A stretch of DNA of 64,000 bases from Pseudomonadota bacterium. GTDB lineage: Bacteria > Pseudomonadota > Gammaproteobacteria > Burkholderiales > Burkholderiaceae_C. Positions 39,001-46,560 of this stretch are shown one piece after another. Position numbers and translations under genes: made by a program. Every line of letters starts with the position of its first letter. Position 1 is the first letter of the stretch. Under the pieces are notes generated by a model. That model made no database searches and was not told where the DNA came from. It saw only the letters and a program-made list of their open reading frames with translations. The stretch is taken from contig JAKCDM010000001.1 of NCBI GenBank assembly GCA_021841865.1, positions 29,752 through 93,751 on the forward strand, in the 5' to 3' direction.

Positions 39001-40011
39001 CTCCACTCGGGGGGCCTCGACATGCATGCGCAGCCGGTGCTCGACACACAGACCGGGCGCGTGCACAAGGTCGAGATGCTGGCGCGCCTGCGCGATGCCG
39101 ACCAGCGCATGATCCCGCCGGCCCGCTTCCTGCCGGCATTCGACGACACCGACACGCACACGCTGTTCCGCCTCGGCCTCGAGCAGACCCTGCAGGCGCA
39201 GGAGCGCTGGCGCGCGCGCGGCCTGACGCTGGAGGTCTCGCTCAACGTCGCGCCGGCCACGCTGCTGCACGCCGACATGGTTCACTGGGTGGACCAGGCG
39301 CTACGCCGCCACGGCAGCTCGCCGGCGAGCCTGACCCTGGAGATCCTGGAATCCCAGGAATTCCTCGACGAGCGCCAGGCCCAGGCGGTGCACCGGCTGG
39401 CCGCGCTTGGCGTGAAGCTCGCGATCGACGATCTGGGTGCCGGCTACAGCAGCCTCAAGCGCCTGGTGAACCTGCCCTTCGACGTGGTGAAGATCGACCA
39501 GGCGCTGCTGCGCGAACTCAACGCCGACCCGGCCAAGGTGCTCGGCCTGGTCAGCGCGATCATCCGCATCGGCGAGGACCTCGGGCGCACCGTGGTGGTC
39601 GAGGGAGTGGAAGACGCTGCCGCGCTCGAAGCCATGATGATCATCGGCGCGCGCCACGTGCAAGGCTACGCGGTGGCGCGCCCGATGCCGCTGGCCGACA
39701 TCGACGCCTGGCTGGGCGGCTTCGCCTGCCCGCGCCCGCTGGACGGCGCGCTGCAAAGCCTGCTCGGCGCCTTCGCCTGGCACTGGGTGCACCTGCGGCG
39801 CGAGCTGCCGGGCGGCCCGGAGTTCGCCGCGCCACGCCTGGATCCGCTGCGCGAATACCTGCGCCGCTGCCATGCGCAGGACACGGAACTTCTCGACGCC
39901 GTTCAGCGCTGCGCCGAGCTCGTCGGACCACGCGAGGCGGCATGCCGCGAAGTGCTGCAGCTGCTCCAGCTGCGCCTGCGAGGCGCCCCGCAGGCCGCGC
40001 GCGCGGCCTGA
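36043..40011 (+). CDS. Cyclic-di-GMP synthase/phosphodiesterase with GAF, PAS and globin-like sensors
   Basis: A 1322-residue multidomain protein. A single membrane helix (residues 8-28) is followed by GAF (about 45-205), two PAS domains (225-335 and 345-460, ending WTHVDVTERREQ and WTSVDATRKYEL), GGDEF (465-625), a helical globin-like segment (650-775), a second GAF (815-965) and EAL (980-1235). GGDEF is intact (IGGDEFVLL). The EAL signature reads EML but keeps NVAP, LEILES, IDDLGAGYSS, KID, VEGVED and QGY, so both activities may be alive. The helical segment has GQTHALVGL near 735, like the proximal-His helix of globin-coupled sensors. It probably ties cyclic-di-GMP level to oxygen, redox or ligand signals. 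Monocistronic. Confidence 0.9.
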   Translation: MLNLGETLGASGLAAIGLFSAAAALGLGYSRRQAHQVSRLSDYRLLLAHIHRIAADAADEAEFLRSVCALTVEHAKVDLTWIGRPGPDGVFRYLASAGPRRAYLDDIVIAADAQRPEGQGTSGRAWRDARAYFNTAFGRNPSLAPWAARAARFGLRTSAAIPVLLDGEPWAVFTLYSADLYPFDPTLVALVDDLAAAIAAGLSRIRLLRDEHAAQSLNSALLENTAAGIQVVRYPQRWIERANARMLDMLGLRDIDELRATSARQRYDPSTVERLGTLTSRVLSDGSGVLRDVVLRSEDGRKVWMDVSGRRVDLDDGAARIVWTHVDVTERREQEQRLRRLGAMREALLDNTIVGIDLVQYPERRVIEANAALVHIMGYESREQLLGMDARKLYPNPEVSQRMAQLAEQVLREGSGELGNVQVRRRDGSLARLDLHGKRLRSDDAAQPVIVWTSVDATRKYELEAELHRQAHYDELTDLPNRRALRERLRGSILRAQAGGGALAVGVLDLDDFKPVNDRYGHVVGDQLLRDIVHRLRGALHPGDMLARIGGDEFVLLLDDLPARIEQPGLDARLHPLFLAMQQALPVGEQECVRIGMSMGLALYPQDATEADALLREADAAMYQAKARKATRASWWQRAGTPVPAPDEDDEIDPFGAGAAQLLESFQEQMREVTRQYAAEFDRRVLGMPGAQGILDCLPLVEREQLKRKLAEHLLQGLSPAARADECEGRALHVGQTHALVGLSAGTVSRTLNEYRSMLRDRVQTLSLSRRERTRVMQVANARMQLELQCELTRMQEVYDSYNEHLARALPDSTTTWASLVRGELDALCRLAGLRAVFVMRLSADGRFFAEFSAGDGMRMLDRALQDPQLQPNLDSRQPCGQGLVAQAWRTGEIQRSDAALLDARLHSWLPALRDAAVQSAVALPIKDARNSFVLALYGAYPHQFASGWACTFIASLRTRWERVAQASRSAFTPLLWQEAAEYRRLLHSGGLDMHAQPVLDTQTGRVHKVEMLARLRDADQRMIPPARFLPAFDDTDTHTLFRLGLEQTLQAQERWRARGLTLEVSLNVAPATLLHADMVHWVDQALRRHGSSPASLTLEILESQEFLDERQAQAVHRLAALGVKLAIDDLGAGYSSLKRLVNLPFDVVKIDQALLRELNADPAKVLGLVSAIIRIGEDLGRTVVVEGVEDAAALEAMMIIGARHVQGYAVARPMPLADIDAWLGGFACPRPLDGALQSLLGAFAWHWVHLRRELPGGPEFAAPRLDPLREYLRRCHAQDTELLDAVQRCAELVGPREAACREVLQLLQLRLRGAPQAARAA

Positions 40012-40072
40012 CCTGAGCGCGGAGCGGAGGGTCCACTTCGCGGCCGGCTGCGAGTGAACGCGTGAACACAAC

Positions 40073-40148
40073 TGGCGCGCCCGGCGGGGATCGAACCCAC
40101 GACCCTCGGCTTCGGAGGCCGATACTCTATCCACTGAGCTACGGGCGC
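40073..40148 (-). tRNA. tRNA-Arg (anticodon CCG)
   Basis: On the minus strand the 76-base gene begins GCGCCCGTAGCTCAGTGGAT and ends with an encoded CCA. Acceptor arms GCGCCCG/CGGGCGC pair fully, the T arm GTGGGTTCGATCCCCGC is present, and the anticodon loop CTCCGAA gives anticodon CCG (plus-strand 40113-40115), reading CGG. It sits 61 bp after the cyclic-di-GMP gene. No integrase or duplicated 3' end nearby. Confidence 0.97.
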
Positions 40149-40280
40149 ACGGTCGCGGCGATGCGCCGACGACCAAACGCACAGTGTAGCGCGTGGCACA
40201 GGCCCGCGGCGCGGCGCGGGCGCGCCACGAACCCTGCCCGGCAGCGCGCCGGCGCCTGCCACGTACGGCCGCGACATGCC

Positions 40281-40294
40281 GTGATCGACGTCAA
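40281..40294 (+). promoter_or_regulatory. FNR/CRP-family-like site upstream of cytochrome c5
   Basis: GTGAT-CGAC-GTCAA matches the FNR/DNR consensus TTGAT-N4-ATCAA at eight of ten positions. It lies about 135 bp before the cytochrome ATG. Position and target suit control by oxygen or nitrogen oxide, but no promoter elements could be placed with it. Confidence 0.4.
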
Positions 40295-40428
40295 GCGCGC
40301 CGCGCATGCTGCAGCGCAACTTCCCGGGCTGCGTGCCGGCTCGTTGCGCAGCGTCCTATCATGCAGGCCGCACGCGCGGTTCCGCCCGCTTGACGTGCAA
40401 TGCCATTCGTCCATTTCACGCACCGACC

Positions 40429-41010
40429 ATGAGCGCTCACGACTCCCATCATTCCAAAGGCCATGCCGCGCCCTCCAACGCCTCCGGCGCGCTGCCCTTC
40501 GCACCCACGCTGCGCAAGCTGATCGTGATCCTGGTGCTGGGCTTCGCCGTGCCGGTGATCATCCTGGTGCTGATCGCCCATTTCATCGCGGTCGAGACCG
40601 AGCCGCCGGCCGCGTCGCAACCGGTGGCCGCGCAGGGTAGCGACCGGAATCTCGCCCCGGTGGCGCAGGCCAGCGTGGCCGCGAGCACGACTGCCGCCGC
40701 CAGCACGACTGCCGCCGCCAGCTCCGCCGCGCCTGCCGCGGCCGCCGGCACCACCGTGGCCGACGCCGGCAAGAAGCTCTACGGCAGCACCTGCATCGCC
40801 TGCCATGGCGCCGGGGTCGCTGGCGCACCGAAGGTCGGCGACAAGTCGGACTGGGCGCCGATCATCGCCCAGGGCCTGCCGACCCTGTACGACCGCGCCA
40901 TCCACGGCTACACCGGCAAGCGCGGCGTGATGCCGCCCAAGGGCGGCAGCACCGCGAGCGACGACGACGTCAAGGCCGCCGTGCGCTACATGGTCGCGCA
41001 GTCCAAGTAA
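40429..41010 (+). CDS. Membrane-anchored cytochrome c5-family protein
   Basis: A 193-residue monoheme c-type cytochrome. One N-terminal membrane helix (LIVILVLGFAVPVIILVLIA, about residues 28-47) anchors it; an Ala/Thr/Ser-rich linker follows, with a tandem ASTTAA unit. The heme domain has CIACHG near residue 121 and the Met ligand in GVMPPKGG near 168, the c5 pattern. It should shuttle electrons in the periplasm to oxidases. Start at ATG 40429 places the helix near the N-terminus; the longer track version adds 41 residues covering the FNR-like region. Monocistronic. Confidence 0.9.
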   Translation: MSAHDSHHSKGHAAPSNASGALPFAPTLRKLIVILVLGFAVPVIILVLIAHFIAVETEPPAASQPVAAQGSDRNLAPVAQASVAASTTAAASTTAAASSAAPAAAAGTTVADAGKKLYGSTCIACHGAGVAGAPKVGDKSDWAPIIAQGLPTLYDRAIHGYTGKRGVMPPKGGSTASDDDVKAAVRYMVAQSK

Positions 41011-41127
41011 GCCCGCCCGCGCGCCCTGCCGGCCCGTCCGTGCAGGGCGCCCCGCGTCGCGCCGCGGAGCCCGCGCGGCAGGGCATGAAACGGTTCCCGG
41101 CGCCGGCGAAGCGCGCGACGCCGGCCT

Positions 41128-41727
41128 CTACCGCCCGGACTGCCGACGCCAGCGCGGCAGCGCCGAGGGGCTGGCGCAAAAGCCCAGGCGCGACTCGATG
41201 TCGCGTTGCGACAGGGTCTCCAGCGGCAGCCGCGGCCCACCCGGAACCCGCAGCTCGGTGAGCCGGGCATCGAGCCAGGGTTCGAGCAGCACCATGTCGA
41301 GGCTGTGCAGCAACCCGGGCCCGATGTCGGTGCGCAGCCACAGCCGGCCCGGCTCGTCCAGCCAGGCCTGCAGCACCCGGCACGCCGCCCCGGTGTGCGC
41401 AGTCCACAGCGCGCGATCGCCGTCGAGCTGAACGCGAAGCACGAGCGGCGCCGCGTCGAGTTCGACGAACACCTGTTGCGGGCCGTTCTGGCAATACCAG
41501 CAACCCTGCGCGTCGGCCTGGTAATTGCGCGCGAGGAACGCTGCCAGGCCCGGGTGCAGCAGCCGACTCGCACCACCCCGCTCGAGGCTGCCGTCGACAC
41601 GGCGCGGCCACGGCAGCGCCTGCGTGTCGCGCATCCACCACTGCCCGCGCGCGTCGAGGCCCAGCCAGCCGGCACAGGCCGGCACGTCGGGCCACCGCTG
41701 CATCGCGCGCAAGACCTGTTCGTCCAT
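41128..41727 (-). CDS. DUF2946 family protein
   Basis: A 199-residue cytoplasmic protein matching the DUF2946 pattern: MDEQVLRAMQRWPDVPACAGWLGLD start, RNYQADAQGCWYCQNGPQQV in the middle and LRTDIGPGLLHSLDMVLLEPW towards the end. It is widespread in betaproteobacteria and its function is unknown. The start at 41727 is the family start; the longer track ORF is read-through over the SnoaL-like gene. It lies 26 bp downstream of that gene on the same strand. Confidence 0.82.
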   Translation of the reverse strand: MDEQVLRAMQRWPDVPACAGWLGLDARGQWWMRDTQALPWPRRVDGSLERGGASRLLHPGLAAFLARNYQADAQGCWYCQNGPQQVFVELDAAPLVLRVQLDGDRALWTAHTGAACRVLQAWLDEPGRLWLRTDIGPGLLHSLDMVLLEPWLDARLTELRVPGGPRLPLETLSQRDIESRLGFCASPSALPRWRRQSGR

Positions 41728-41753
41728 GGAGCGGGCCCGTCCCGGCAAGGCCT

Positions 41754-42203
41754 TCAGTGCAGGCGCTCGGACTGGGCGAGCAGTTCGCCGGCCTCGTCGA
41801 TCGTGCCCGGGCTGGCATGGTGCAGCACCAGGCGCCAGCCCTGCGGAGTGCGAAGGTACACGTTGGTGGCCAGCACGCAGCCGAAGGCAGCGCCGGAGCC
41901 GGCCGGCAGGCGCACGCGCTCGACCACGTTGTGCACCGCGCAGCCCATCGTGACCGTGCGCAACACGCGCTCCGCGGCCACGGCCAGCGCGCCGCCGCCG
42001 AGCAGTTGTTCGTAACTGGCGCGAATCGCCGCGGCGCCGACCAGGCGCGGCCCGCCCGGGTGCACGCACACCGGCTCGTCGTCGTCGGCCCACACGCGCA
42101 TCACCGCCTCGACATCGCCTGCCTGCAGCGCCTCGTAGAAGGCGGCCTCGGCGGCCTCGGCCGAACTATGGGGTGCGCTGGGAACTGACGGCGAACGAGA
42201 CAT
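41754..42203 (-). CDS. SnoaL/NTF2-like protein
   Basis: A 149-residue protein of the cystatin-like NTF2/SnoaL fold (DUF4440-like). AAEAAFYEALQAGDVEAVMRVWADDDEPVCVHPGG is the typical first helix and strand; VLATNVYLRTPQGWRLVLHHAS is the typical last strand pair. Such proteins bind or isomerise small molecules, but no specific function can be assigned. ATG 42203 has GGAG six bases upstream and was chosen over a GTG four codons earlier. It may form an operon with the DUF2946 gene and with purU, 68 bp upstream. Confidence 0.85.
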   Translation of the reverse strand: MSRSPSVPSAPHSSAEAAEAAFYEALQAGDVEAVMRVWADDDEPVCVHPGGPRLVGAAAIRASYEQLLGGGALAVAAERVLRTVTMGCAVHNVVERVRLPAGSGAAFGCVLATNVYLRTPQGWRLVLHHASPGTIDEAGELLAQSERLH

Positions 42204-42271
42204 CGAGGGCTCCACGCGGCAGCCGGCTCGCGGCGCGCCCTCGCGCGCGGCGGACGAGCCCGGCCTCGGCC

Positions 42272-43147
42272 CTATTTGAACACGACCGTCTTGTGGCCAT
42301 TGCGCAGGATGCGGTGCTCGACATGCCAGCGCACGGCACGCGCCAGAACCTGGTTCTCGACGTCCTGGCCGACCGCCGTCAGCTCGGCAGCATCCAGGCT
42401 GTGATCGACCCGCTGCACGTCCTGCTCGATGATCGGGCCTTCGTCCAGGTCGGCGGTGACGTAGTGCGCGGTGGCACCGATCAGCTTGACCCCGCGGTCG
42501 TGCGCCTGCTGGTAGGGGCGCGCTCCCTTGAAACTGGGCAGGAAGGAATGGTGGATGTTGATGGCGCGCCCGTCGAGCGCGGCGCAGAACTCAGGGCTCA
42601 GGATCTGCATGTAGCGCGCCAGCACCAGCAATTCGACCCGCTGCTCGCGCATCAGGGCCTCGATGCGCGACTCCTGCGCCCGCTTGGTCGCCGCGTCGGC
42701 TCCCGTCGGCAGCGGCTCGTGGTGGAACGGCACCTCGTAGTGCGCGGCCAGCGCGGAACAGTCCGCATGGTTGGACACCACGCCCACCACTTCCATCGGC
42801 ATCTGCCCGGCACGCCAGCGAAACAGCAGGTCGTTGAGGCAGTGGGCCTGGCGGCTGACCGCGATCAGCACCCTGGGACGCCGCGCCAGCGCATGGATCG
42901 ACGCCTGCATTGCGAAGCGCTGACGCAGGTCGGCGAACAGCAGCTCGACCTTGTCGGCGCCGTCCAGATGGGCTGGCGCCGAGAAGTGCACGCGCATGAA
43001 GAACAAGCCGGTGGCCGGGTCCCCGAACTGCTGCGAATCCAGGATGTTGCAACCGGCCTGGTAGAGCACGCCGGAAACCGAGTACACGATGCCCTTGGCA
43101 TCGGCACAGGACAGGGTGAGGATGAAGTCGTGGGCAGCGGGGTTCAT
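42272..43147 (-). CDS. purU: Formyltetrahydrofolate deformylase
   Basis: A 291-residue PurU, hydrolysing 10-formyl-THF to formate and THF and so balancing one-carbon pools. An N-terminal ACT domain (ILTLSCADAKGIVYSVSGVL, residues 8-85) is followed by the formyltransferase-fold domain. The catalytic trio is visible: Asn and His in AINIHHSFLPSF near residue 203 and Asp in VTADLDEGPIIEQD near 240. Length matches E. coli PurU. A 67-bp gap separates it from the isocitrate dehydrogenase gene. Confidence 0.96.
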   Translation of the reverse strand: MNPAAHDFILTLSCADAKGIVYSVSGVLYQAGCNILDSQQFGDPATGLFFMRVHFSAPAHLDGADKVELLFADLRQRFAMQASIHALARRPRVLIAVSRQAHCLNDLLFRWRAGQMPMEVVGVVSNHADCSALAAHYEVPFHHEPLPTGADAATKRAQESRIEALMREQRVELLVLARYMQILSPEFCAALDGRAINIHHSFLPSFKGARPYQQAHDRGVKLIGATAHYVTADLDEGPIIEQDVQRVDHSLDAAELTAVGQDVENQVLARAVRWHVEHRILRNGHKTVVFK

Positions 43148-43214
43148 GGTGCGCGGCTACGCGCCGCCGACCATCGGCGGCGCTGGCGCATTCTAGGGAA
43201 ACCCCCAGTACGGC

Positions 43215-44261
43215 TCAGGAATCGTCGAGGCGTGCCACCACGGCCGCGGCGAACTCGCGCGTTCCGGCCTTTCCACCGAGGTCGCCGGTGCGCACGCCGT
43301 CGACATTCAGGGTGCGCTCGATGGCGCGTCGCAGGCGGTCGGCCAGGTCCTTGCGCCCGACGTGGTCGAGCATCATGCCGGCGGCCAGCATCAGCGCCAC
43401 CGGGTTGGCGATGCCCTTGCCGGCGATGTCCGGCGCCGAGCCGTGCACGGCCTCGAACATCGCCGCATCGCGCCCGATGTTGGCGCCCGGCGCCATGCCC
43501 AGCCCGCCGACCAGCCCGGCGCACAGATCCGACAGGATGTCCCCGAACAGGTTGGTGGTCACCAGCGCGTCGAACTGCCAGGGGTTGATGACGAGTTTCA
43601 TGCAGCAGGCGTCGACGATCACGTCGTCCAGCGCGATGCGGTCGGCGTATTTCTGCTGGTGCAGCTGGTAGGCGGTTTCCAGGAAGATCCCGGTCAGCGC
43701 CTTCATGATGTTGGCCTTGTGCACCACGGTCATCTTCTTGCGCCCCAGCGCGATGGCCGTGGTGAAGGCGTAATCCAGGATGTGCCGCGCCCCCTGCCGG
43801 GTGTTGACGCCCGTCGACATCGCCACGGCGTGCGGGTCGTCGTCGATCGGGATGTAGTGCTCGTAGCCCATGTACAGGCCCTCGACGTTCTCGCGGAACA
43901 CCAGCAGGTCGATGTTGTCGAAACGCCCGCCCGGAATCATGGTCCGCGCCGGGCGCATGTTCGCGTACAACTGGAAGGCCTCGCGCAGGCGCACGTTGGA
44001 CGAGCGGTAGCCGCCGCCGGACGGCGTCTCCAGCGGGCCCTTGAGCGCCAGCCGGGTGCGCCGGATGCTGTCCAGCGTGGCTTCGGGAAGCGGGTCGCCG
44101 GCGGCCTTGACCCCGCCGAGCCCGGCGATCTGCGCATCCCAGTCGAAGGGAGCGCCGAGCGCGTCGAGCACGTGCAGCGTGGCGTCCATGATCTCGGGAC
44201 CGATGCCATCGCCGGCGATCAGGGTTGCGGGAATGCGGCTTGCGGGGGGGCTGTCGGCCAT
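43215..44261 (-). CDS. NAD-type isocitrate/isopropylmalate dehydrogenase family protein
   Basis: A 348-residue beta-decarboxylating dehydrogenase. LIAGDGIGPEIMDATL starts the fold; GGYRSSNVRLREAFQLYANMRP holds the substrate-phosphate Ser and Arg residues; DACCMKLVINPWQFDALVTTNLFGDILSD carries metal-binding Asp residues; HGSAPDIAGKGIANPVAL is the nucleotide loop. The size and the SSN-type motif fit monomer-length NAD-dependent isocitrate dehydrogenase (TCA cycle) better than LeuB, and no leu genes are adjacent. AGGAG eight bases before ATG 44261 sets the start. Confidence 0.85.
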   Translation of the reverse strand: MADSPPASRIPATLIAGDGIGPEIMDATLHVLDALGAPFDWDAQIAGLGGVKAAGDPLPEATLDSIRRTRLALKGPLETPSGGGYRSSNVRLREAFQLYANMRPARTMIPGGRFDNIDLLVFRENVEGLYMGYEHYIPIDDDPHAVAMSTGVNTRQGARHILDYAFTTAIALGRKKMTVVHKANIMKALTGIFLETAYQLHQQKYADRIALDDVIVDACCMKLVINPWQFDALVTTNLFGDILSDLCAGLVGGLGMAPGANIGRDAAMFEAVHGSAPDIAGKGIANPVALMLAAGMMLDHVGRKDLADRLRRAIERTLNVDGVRTGDLGGKAGTREFAAAVVARLDDS

Positions 44262-44476
44262 GCCTTCGTCTCCTGGGTCATGCGTGGGTTGCGCGTCGAG
44301 GGTGCGCGCCGCGACCCAAGCATAAGCGCGCGCCACTGACACGGACTTGACGCGGCGTACCGCCCGCGCAAAACCGGCATTTCCAGCGACCGAGCAAGGT
44401 CTTGCAGGCACGGCGGGAACTCGGCGACGTCCGGACGTGTCCAACGGGGACGACCCCCGATCCGGAGCCACGAACC

Positions 44477-45424
44477 ATGCACTCCCGCACGATGCCTTCG
44501 CAGCCCATTCCGGGCAAGCGCCTGCTGGCAGGCCTGTTCGGGGCCTTGCTGGCCTGCGCCGCCGCTGCCGTCAATGCCACCGATGCCACCGATTCCGCCC
44601 CGCTGCCGTCGCGCGACCTCGCGCGCGCAGGCATGGCCGGCGACATCCCTGATTCCTGCAGCCGCGACGTGGAATCGATTTCACGGGAAATCGAGCGTTT
44701 CAACGCAATCCAGGTTCCCGATTCCCAGGCCCCTGAGCAACGCATGTACTCCGTCAGCGACTTCGACCCCGGAAGCCTGCGCCTGGACCATGGCCGCTGC
44801 GTGGTCGATTGCAGCGGCGCGTACGAGAACAGGCAGCAGTTGCGGCGCATCGCGCAAGCGCCTTGCAGCTGGCGGCCCGGCGACTGGGGCAACACCATCC
44901 GCTTCACCGGCGGCTGTGCGCTCGATCAGAGCGAGATGAGCGGGGCGATCAGCTCGCAGGGAAGCATCTCCGTGGCCGACGAGCGGGGGCCCGAGGGAGC
45001 GCAGCTCCAGGTGCTCGCGCTCGATCCGGGCACTGCCTTCACCGGCGGCAACACCTGCGCAAGCACCTGCGTCACGCCGAAACTTCCCCCCGGAATGTGC
45101 CACTGGACCCTGTTCGACTGGGGTGGCAGCATCGCCAGAAGCCCCGCCCCCGAAGTGGCGTGCCTGAGCGACTACCACGAAATCCAGCAGCAGATCCGCT
45201 ACTACGACTCCGTGCTGGTCCCCGACGCGCTCTACCCCGAGACGACCTCGCACCGTGTCACCAGCCTGCTCGGCAAGCCCGTGCTGACGCAAGACACCTG
45301 CTCCGCGGGCTGCACCACGATCGACAACCCGCCCGCCACCTGCACATGGACTGCGCACCAGTGGGGCCAGACGGTGCGCTACCACGGGCAGCCTCCCGCC
45401 GCGCAGCAAGCCGGCCGCGAGTGA
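44477..45424 (+). CDS. Secreted protein with three four-cysteine W-W modules (paralogue A)
   Basis: A 315-residue exported protein of no family I recognise. The signal peptide (RLLAGLFGALLACAAAA, cut near residue 34) precedes three repeats beginning at Cys61, Cys147 and Cys229. Each reads CxxD, then 42-43 residues, C-x3-C, then 17 (repeat 1) or 9 (repeats 2, 3) residues, then C-x-W-x4-W-G. The final strands are GDWGNTIRF, FDWGGSIAR and HQWGQTVRY. Four Cys per module point to disulfides and an extracytoplasmic site. A homologue with the same repeat order lies at 46561, with a VanX-type dipeptidase between them on the other strand. ATG 44477 is chosen; ATG 44492 is possible. The stop lies in a 13-bp tandem repeat. 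Confidence 0.8.
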   Translation: MHSRTMPSQPIPGKRLLAGLFGALLACAAAAVNATDATDSAPLPSRDLARAGMAGDIPDSCSRDVESISREIERFNAIQVPDSQAPEQRMYSVSDFDPGSLRLDHGRCVVDCSGAYENRQQLRRIAQAPCSWRPGDWGNTIRFTGGCALDQSEMSGAISSQGSISVADERGPEGAQLQVLALDPGTAFTGGNTCASTCVTPKLPPGMCHWTLFDWGGSIARSPAPEVACLSDYHEIQQQIRYYDSVLVPDALYPETTSHRVTSLLGKPVLTQDTCSAGCTTIDNPPATCTWTAHQWGQTVRYHGQPPAAQQAGRE

Positions 45425-45485
45425 TTGGTGCAAGTGATTGGCGCAAGTGATTGCCGCGATTGATTGCCGCGAGTGGTTGCCGCAA
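45421..45485. repeat. Five tandem copies of a 13-bp unit
   Basis: Units GTGATTGGTGCAA, GTGATTGGCGCAA, GTGATTGCCGCGA, TTGATTGCCGCGA and GTGGTTGCCGCAA follow each other without gaps. The first unit contains the TGA stop of secreted paralogue A. The period is not a multiple of three and no spacers separate units, so it is a minisatellite rather than coding or CRISPR. Confidence 0.85.
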
Positions 45486-45545
45486 TCCGCCCCGCAGGCC
45501 TCGCACGCCCGGGCCTGCAGGGCCGCGCAGGCACTCCGCGGGCAC

Positions 45546-46316
45546 TCAACGCACCGGAAAATCGAAAAAGGTGTGCGGATACGGTTCGTCGACCAGCGAG
45601 AAATGCCACCATTCGGTCGCCAGCGGGGCAAAGCCCGCGCGTTGCATCGACATGCGCAGCAACAGCCGGTTGGCGCGCGCCTGTGCCGACGGCAACGGCG
45701 AAGCGGGATGCGATGCCACACTGAAGCAGTCGTAGCCGGTGCCGAAATCCAGGCTGTTGTCGGGATAGCGCGAGCCCGCCGGGGCCCTGCAGTCGCGCAG
45801 CGCAGCGCCCGAGGGCAGCTGCGGAATTCGGCTGCCCAGTTCGACGATGGTCAGGTCCACCGTGCTTCCCCGGCTGTGCCCGGAACGCGCCGCCACGTAG
45901 CCCTTGTCGAACAACTCGGACTTGTCGACTTCGCGATAGAACTCGTCGCGCATGGTCTGGTCGTCGACATCGCGCGACCACGCAAGCATCGCGTCGGCGG
46001 CGCGCTGCGGGCGGTAGCAGTCGTAGACCTTCAAGCCAAGCCCCATCGGCCGCAACTCGCGCTGGACCTTCGCCAGCGCCCGGGCCGCGCGCAACGTCAG
46101 CAGGCAACGCGGGGCTTCGTAACCCGCGATGGGCCTGCCGATGAAATTGTGGGCCCCCGCATAGCGCATGTCGACCTGCAGCCCGGGCACCACGCTGGCC
46201 GCATCGACGAAATCGGCCGGGCGCACGGCGCGGCATGGCGAATCGGCCAGCACACCGCCGACGCAAGCCACCGGACAACACAACAGGCAGCACAGCACAT
46301 GGGCACGAGTGAGCAT
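45546..46316 (-). CDS. ddpX: D-alanyl-D-alanine dipeptidase (VanX/DdpX family)
   Basis: A 256-residue exported M15D zinc dipeptidase. SGHSRGSTVDLT near residue 155 holds the Zn-binding His and Asp, and ATEWWHFSL near 240 holds the catalytic Glu and second His; YAGAHNFIGRPI and KVYDCYRPQRAA are further family blocks. VanX-type enzymes cut free D-Ala-D-Ala; DdpX lets cells recycle it from peptidoglycan. A signal sequence (AHVLCCLLCCPVACVGGVLA) suggests a periplasmic or lipoprotein form. ATG 46316 is preferred; upstream in-frame starts exist. It lies between two secreted paralogues on the other strand. No van resistance genes are near, so resistance is not implied. Confidence 0.88.
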   Translation of the reverse strand: MLTRAHVLCCLLCCPVACVGGVLADSPCRAVRPADFVDAASVVPGLQVDMRYAGAHNFIGRPIAGYEAPRCLLTLRAARALAKVQRELRPMGLGLKVYDCYRPQRAADAMLAWSRDVDDQTMRDEFYREVDKSELFDKGYVAARSGHSRGSTVDLTIVELGSRIPQLPSGAALRDCRAPAGSRYPDNSLDFGTGYDCFSVASHPASPLPSAQARANRLLLRMSMQRAGFAPLATEWWHFSLVDEPYPHTFFDFPVR

Positions 46317-46560
46317 CACGACATCCCGGAATTCCAGTGAGCGCCCGCGCATGGGCAATTCATTTTGGATGCACTGCATGCGAGAAAGTTCCCACACCGC
46401 GGGCCGGGCAGCGCCGCGGCGAGCAGCCTGGAGGGTGTTTCGCCGCGCATCCGGCACGTGCCGGCCCGGCGCGCTTCAATCAAGCGACGCGGCCACCCGC
46501 CCGAACCAGCCTGTTCATGAGAGCGGCACCCCCTGCCCCACCCCGAAGCAGCAGACCTCG

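Noticed and set aside
35818-39285. Upstream part of the 1718-residue ORF containing the acyl-CoA synthetase
   Set aside because: The synthetase begins at 35817 with its own ribosome site; the rest is antisense of the GGDEF/EAL gene.
40073-40148. tRNA-Arg as an integration site of a genomic island
   Set aside because: No integrase, no repeat of the tRNA 3' end and no sharp composition change were found on either side.
45421-45485. CRISPR-like repeat
   Set aside because: Units are 13 bp, contiguous, without spacers and without cas genes.
45546-46316. Vancomycin-resistance locus
   Set aside because: Only a VanX/DdpX-type dipeptidase is present; no VanH, VanA-type ligase or VanRS genes are nearby.
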